64,000 nt of DNA from Oribacterium sp. GTDB taxonomy: Bacteria > Bacillota_A > Clostridia > Lachnospirales > Lachnospiraceae. The DNA is taken from the NCBI GenBank assembly GCA_017940955.1, contig JAGAXP010000317.1, positions 1 to 64,000 on the forward strand. The letters run 5' to 3'. Position numbers and translations under genes: made by a program. Shown here piece after piece: positions 60,432 to 64,000 of the stretch. Position 1 is the stretch's first letter. Each line of letters starts with the position of its first letter. A model generated the notes under the pieces. It had not been told where the DNA came from, searched no databases, and worked only from the letters and a program-made list of their open reading frames with translations.

Positions 60432-60465
60432 AAAGCTGTCGGAATGAAAGTTCCGGCAGCTTTTT
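60432..60465 (+). terminator. Intrinsic terminator of fba
   Basis: AAAGCTGtCGGAA/TTCCGgCAGCTTT, short loop, then TTT. Confidence 0.88.
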
Positions 60466-60511
60466 CATCACATTAACCAATGTCTTTAATGAAAAGCAGT
60501 CTATTTTTTTC

Positions 60512-60541
60512 TTGCAACACTGTTGCGTGGTGGTTTACAAT
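60512..60541 (+). promoter_or_regulatory. Predicted promoter of the glutamine synthetase gene
   Basis: -35 TTGCAA (60512-60517), 18-bp spacer, -10 TACAAT (60536-60541), 55 bp upstream of the start codon. A CAACACTGTTG inverted repeat overlaps the -35 and could be a regulator site. Confidence 0.55.
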
Positions 60542-60595
60542 CAGCACAGCACAATTAAATATAAAAAGACAAGGGTGTTAAAAGGAGATTTGAGA

Positions 60596-62731
60596 ATGAA
60601 TGATGTTCTGAAGGTTGCTGAGATATTTGGCGAAGATGTCTTCAACGACAAGGTTATGCAGGAGCGTCTTCCGAAAGCCGTTTATAAAAAGCTTAAGAAG
60701 ACGATCACTGAGGGCTATGAACTTGATCCGACTATTGCTGATTCCGTTGCTCAGGCTATGAAGGAGTGGGCTCTCGAGCATGGCGCCACTCATTATACCC
60801 ACTGGTTCCAGCCGCTTACGGGTATAACTGCCGAAAAGCATGATTCCTTTATTTCAGCTGCCGATCAAAACGGAAAGGTCATCATGGAGTTTTCCGGCAA
60901 AGAGCTTGTCCGCAGTGAAACAGATGCATCATCTTTTCCTTCCGGCGGTCTTCGTGCAACATTCGAAGCCAGAGGCTATACCATCTGGGATTGCACAAGC
61001 CCTGCATTTTTGCGTCATGAAGGTGATAACAGAGACATTGTCACCCTTTGCATTCCTACTTCTTTTTGCTCCTTCGGCGGTGAGGCGCTTGATACCAAGA
61101 CCCCGCTTCTCCGTTCAATGCAGGCTGTTAATGAACAGGCCCTGCGTATTCTTCGTCTTTTCGGAAATACAAGCTCTAAAAGTGTCAAGCCTTCTGTAGG
61201 CGCAGAGCAGGAGTATTTCCTCGTTGATCGCAACAAATACTTAAAGCGTAAAGACCTTATCTATACAGGCCGTACCCTGTTTGGCGTGATGCCTGCAAAG
61301 GGTCAGGAGCTTGATGATCACTATTTTGGTTCCATCAGACACAGAATTGCCGAGTTTATGCGCGATGTAGACATTCAGCTTTGGAAACTCGGAGTAACAG
61401 CAAAAACAGAACATAATGAGGTTGCACCGGCACAGCACGAGCTTGCACCGGTTTATGATGAGGCAAATCTTGCCGTAGATCATAACCAGCTGGTGATGGA
61501 GGTAATGAAGAAGACTGCGCCCAAGCACGGCCTTGAGTGCCTTCTCCACGAAAAGCCATTTGAAGGTATCAATGGTTCCGGTAAGCACAACAACTGGTCC
61601 CTTACCACAGACGACGGCATTAACCTCATGAGCCCGGGAGAGACACCTCATGAAAATGTTCAGTTCCTGCTGGTTCTTGCCTGTGTTCTTGCGGCGGTTG
61701 ACAAGCATGCGGATCTTCTCAGACTCAGCGCTGCAGACGTGGGAAATGAGCACAGACTGGGAGCCGATGAGGCACCTCCTGCAATCATTTCCGCGTTTAT
61801 CGGAACACAGCTTGAGGACGTGGTGGAGCAGCTCATCGGTCAGGGCTACGCTACAAAGTCCAAGAAGGGCAAGAAGCTTCCTACCGGCGTCAACACCATG
61901 CCGGACCTTTATGCTGATGTTACAGACCGTAACCGTACATCACCTTTTGCCTTCACCGGAAACAAATTCGAATTCCGTATGGTAGGTTCCAGCGATTCCA
62001 TTGCCGAGGCCAATATCATTCTCGATGCAATAGTGGCTGAGCAGTTCAAAGAGGCTGCGGATGTACTTGAGAAGGCAGAGGATTTCAAGATCGCCTGCCA
62101 CGACTATATTAAGAAGCTCCTTACAGATCACCGGAGGATCATCTTTAACGGCAACGGCTACAGTGAAGATTGGGTTAAGGAGGCCGATAGACGCGGACTT
62201 CCGAACCTTCCATCCATGGTTGATGCGATTCCTGCACTCACCACAGAGAAAGCTGTTAAGCTTTTCAATGAATTCGGCATTTACACTCGGCCTGAGCTGG
62301 AGAGCCGTAAAGAGGTCGAGTATGAGCACTATGTAAAGGTTACAAACATTGAAGCCCGTGCCATGATCAATATCTCCGGAAAGCAGATCATTCCGGCGGT
62401 TATTCACTACACCACAAGACTTGCGGATTCAGTGAATAAGGTTACAAAGGCATGTCCTGATGCCAATGTTTCTGTGCAGAAGACTCTTCTTGAGAGAGCT
62501 TCAAAGCTTCTTGGGGACATGGAGGATGCACGTACTGATCTTTACGAGAAGGTTGAGAAGTACGGCAAGGAGAAGGATGCCGAGAAGAAGGCCCACAAGT
62601 ACCACGATGTTATCGTTCCTGCCATGAAGGCGCTCAGGGCTCCTGTTGACGAGCTCGAGCAGATAGTGGACAAGGATCTGTGGCCATATCCAAGCTACGG
62701 CGATTTGATCTTCGAGGTTTCTGAGCCGTAA
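60596..62731 (+). CDS. glnN: Glutamine synthetase type III
   Basis: 711 aa, the length typical of GSIII and far beyond GSI. ATP-dependent glutamate + ammonia to glutamine. Motifs: [38 protein letters not shown] (metal-binding Glu), [35 protein letters not shown], and [21 protein letters not shown]. The C-terminal 150 residues are helical as in the family. ATG 60596 follows AAAGGAG by 8 nt. The frame open back to 60512 overlaps the promoter and is not used. Confidence 0.96.
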   Translation: MNDVLKVAEIFGEDVFNDKVMQERLPKAVYKKLKKTITEGYELDPTIADSVAQAMKEWALEHGATHYTHWFQPLTGITAEKHDSFISAADQNGKVIMEFSGKELVRSETDASSFPSGGLRATFEARGYTIWDCTSPAFLRHEGDNRDIVTLCIPTSFCSFGGEALDTKTPLLRSMQAVNEQALRILRLFGNTSSKSVKPSVGAEQEYFLVDRNKYLKRKDLIYTGRTLFGVMPAKGQELDDHYFGSIRHRIAEFMRDVDIQLWKLGVTAKTEHNEVAPAQHELAPVYDEANLAVDHNQLVMEVMKKTAPKHGLECLLHEKPFEGINGSGKHNNWSLTTDDGINLMSPGETPHENVQFLLVLACVLAAVDKHADLLRLSAADVGNEHRLGADEAPPAIISAFIGTQLEDVVEQLIGQGYATKSKKGKKLPTGVNTMPDLYADVTDRNRTSPFAFTGNKFEFRMVGSSDSIAEANIILDAIVAEQFKEAADVLEKAEDFKIACHDYIKKLLTDHRRIIFNGNGYSEDWVKEADRRGLPNLPSMVDAIPALTTEKAVKLFNEFGIYTRPELESRKEVEYEHYVKVTNIEARAMINISGKQIIPAVIHYTTRLADSVNKVTKACPDANVSVQKTLLERASKLLGDMEDARTDLYEKVEKYGKEKDAEKKAHKYHDVIVPAMKALRAPVDELEQIVDKDLWPYPSYGDLIFEVSEP

Positions 62732-62750
62732 GTTTATTAATAACCGGACG

Positions 62751-62992
62751 AGAAAATGCAAGGGACGTGTGGCGGCCCACGAGATTGAAATGGTACAGAA
62801 AATGCAGGGGACGTGCGACGGCCCACGAGATTGAAAGAACAGCCCCGCTGATATGTTCGCCCAGTATGCACAGGTATGTGCATACTGATCGTACATATCA
62901 GCGGGGCTGTTCTTTCAACTCGCAAGCCTTGTCACCCATCCCCTGCATTTTCTTTACTTTTTTGACATTGTCACCCATCCCTTGCATTTTCT
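62751..62992. repeat. Family 1 palindromic element, copy 2, with a nested outer copy
   Basis: The inner element 62797-62953 is exactly 157 bp, as is the copy at 8730-8886, but inverted relative to it. It runs AGAAAATGCAGGGGACG, box GACGGCCCACGAGATTG, stem GAAAGAACAGCCCCGCTGAT, apex GTATGCACAGGTATGTGCAT, complementary stem, and box CAACTCGCAAGCC. Around it lie extra arms: 46 bp on the left, again AGAAAATGCAAGGGACG through GAGATTGAAA, and 39 bp on the right ending CCCTTGCATTTTCT. These are the ends of a second copy. It lies in the 421-bp gap between glnN and the final gene; the rest holds a promoter and no gene. Confidence 0.87.
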
Positions 62993-63057
62993 CTGACTTT
63001 GGTTGATCGTAAAACAGTAACGGTACGGTGGGGGCAAGAATAAGCAAAAGGGAACAC

Positions 63058-63086
63058 TTGCTTTAGCGGAAAGATGATGGTATTAT
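63058..63086 (+). promoter_or_regulatory. Predicted promoter of the wHTH-LicC-like gene
   Basis: -35 TTGCTT (63058-63063), 17-bp spacer, -10 TATTAT (63081-63086), 67 bp upstream of the start codon. Confidence 0.6.
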
Positions 63087-63152
63087 GTTCAAAAGCGGCG
63101 AAGATGCCGCGAAAATGAACAAAATTCAAGGCGAGGGGCCGAAGGAAGAGAT

Positions 63153-64000
63153 ATGAGTAAGGCGAGCAGGGAATCGATCATTATTTTAAGGACTCTTTTT
63201 GAGAACAGGGAGAGTACCCAGAGGGATATCGCGCAGCAGCTGGAGGTGTCGCTGGGGAAGACCAATAAGCTTATAGCGGAAACGGTTGAAGAGGGACTGC
63301 TTTCAAAGGTGGAGAGTTCGGAAGGGCGTGGAAGAAACGTTTCTTACGAGATAACCGAAAAGGGAAGAAGGCTGCTGGAGAAGTACCGGGTGGAAAGGGC
63401 GCTGATACTTGCTTCGGGATTCGGATCAAGATTTGTGCCGCTTACCTATGAGACTCCAAAGGGACTTCTGGAAGTCTTCGGGGAGCGCATGATCGAGAGG
63501 CAGATAAGACAGCTTCATGAAGTGGGGGTCAGAGACATCACCATCATGGTAGGATACCTCAAGGAGAAGTTTGATTATCTCATCGATAAGTACGATGTAA
63601 AGCTTATTTATAATCCTGAATACAGTGATAAAAATACCCTTGCGACTTTGTATCATGCGAAGGATGTCCTTAAGGGTAAAAACTGCTATATTCTGTCTTC
63701 CGATAACTGGATGAGGGACAATGTTTATCACAACTTCGAGGCGGATACCTGGTATGCGGCAACCTTTATGAAGGGGGAGACCCGTGAATGGGCTATGGAG
63801 ACCGGAAAGAACGGTGTCATAAAGGATGTGCGTATAGGCGGCTGCGACAAGTGGTGCATGTACGGTCCGGTTTATCTGACAAAGGAGTTTTCGGAAGCAT
63901 TTCTTCCGCTTATCGAGGCATATTACAGGATGCCGGGAACGGAGCAGTTCTACTGGGAAGATGTGCTTATCAGGAATCTGAAAAACCTTCCGGATATCTA
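63153..64000 (+). CDS. Winged-helix/nucleotidyltransferase fusion, LicC-like (3' truncated by window end)
   Basis: At least 282 codons; the frame is open at the window end. Residues 1-80 form a MarR-type winged helix (ESTQRDIAQQLEVSLGKTNKLIAETVEEGLL, GRGRNVSYEITEKGRRLLE). From about 83 a nucleotidyltransferase domain begins with ALILASGFGSRFVPLTYETPKGLLEV, then MVGYLKEKFDYL, NTLATLYHAKD and SSDNWMRDN. This resembles LicC, which makes CDP-choline for phosphocholine decoration of surface glycans; related CTP-dependent enzymes for other headgroups cannot be excluded. ATG 63153 follows GAAGGAAG. Choline kinase and transferase genes would be expected beyond the window. Confidence 0.8.
   Translation, partial: MSKASRESIIILRTLFENRESTQRDIAQQLEVSLGKTNKLIAETVEEGLLSKVESSEGRGRNVSYEITEKGRRLLEKYRVERALILASGFGSRFVPLTYETPKGLLEVFGERMIERQIRQLHEVGVRDITIMVGYLKEKFDYLIDKYDVKLIYNPEYSDKNTLATLYHAKDVLKGKNCYILSSDNWMRDNVYHNFEADTWYAATFMKGETREWAMETGKNGVIKDVRIGGCDKWCMYGPVYLTKEFSEAFLPLIEAYYRMPGTEQFYWEDVLIRNLKNLPDI

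Overview
The window looks like chromosomal DNA from an anaerobic Firmicute of the Lachnospiraceae (Butyrivibrio/Pseudobutyrivibrio-like). The basis is a type III glutamine synthetase, clostridial ChW-type repeats in a cell-wall enzyme, a bifunctional PheA, LrgAB, VanZ, an AAA-ATPase-like/PD-(D/E)XK protein, strong AGGAGG ribosome binding sites and moderate GC. The genus is an inference; no rRNA or tRNA gene was seen. LAYOUT. 1-7.4 kb: four co-directional signalling genes: an amino-acid-permease/histidine-kinase/receiver fusion, a REC-(degenerate GGDEF)-EAL c-di-GMP phosphodiesterase, a free HPt protein, and a PAS-histidine kinase-REC-REC protein. Together they contain all parts of a His-Asp-His-Asp phosphorelay that could end in c-di-GMP hydrolysis. 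7.5-8.6 kb: mnmA on the minus strand. 9-12 kb: dTDP-L-rhamnose genes rfbA, rfbB, rfbD (no rfbC). 12.2-15.4 kb: a GlmM-like hexosamine mutase and a LeuA2-type isopropylmalate synthase. 15.8-24.8 kb and 33.9-45 kb: a surface-polysaccharide locus in two blocks, with GT8, GT-B-like and several GT2 glycosyltransferases, two flippase-like proteins, three acyltransferase-3 proteins, a sugar aminotransferase next to an ATP-grasp ligase, DUF2304 and DUF2142 proteins, and an ABC-2 exporter permease without its ATPase. 25-33.7 kb: an intervening block with an Rpn-type nuclease, a small hypothetical gene, lrgAB, an AAA-ATPase-like nuclease, a repetitive secreted protein and an L,D-transpeptidase. 45.1-49.3 kb: plsC-like acyltransferase, pheA, ppk. 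49.4-56.3 kb: a response regulator/histidine kinase pair, a GldG/GldA/GldF-like ABC system and a VanZ protein. 56.5-64 kb: udk, thrC, fba, glnA type III, and a truncated wHTH-LicC-like nucleotidyltransferase. MOST UNUSUAL. The intergenic regions hold several families of large imperfect palindromes. Family 1 (8730-8886, 62751-62992, a possible remnant at 50167-50220) has a 157-bp core in both full copies. Family 2 is at 15466-15687 and 58843-59277. Family 3 (three hairpins, 73-76 bp) is at 45035-45107 and is inserted inside the second family 2 copy at 58997-59072. Copies within a family differ in stem sequence, but both arms of each copy change together so pairing is kept. The second copies of families 1 and 2 are nested: one element sits within the arms of another. 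This looks like structured, mobile or recombining non-coding elements, and I do not recognise the families. HOW THE GENES FIT. Sugar activation (rfbABD, GlmM), glycosyl transfer, O-acylation, flipping or export and possible phosphocholine activation together build a cell-surface glycan. The transpeptidase and secreted protein also act at the surface. Core metabolism genes (leuA, pheA, thrC, fba, glnA, udk) surround the locus. A 16-bp palindrome matching the clostridial Rex operator lies 37 bp upstream of fba.
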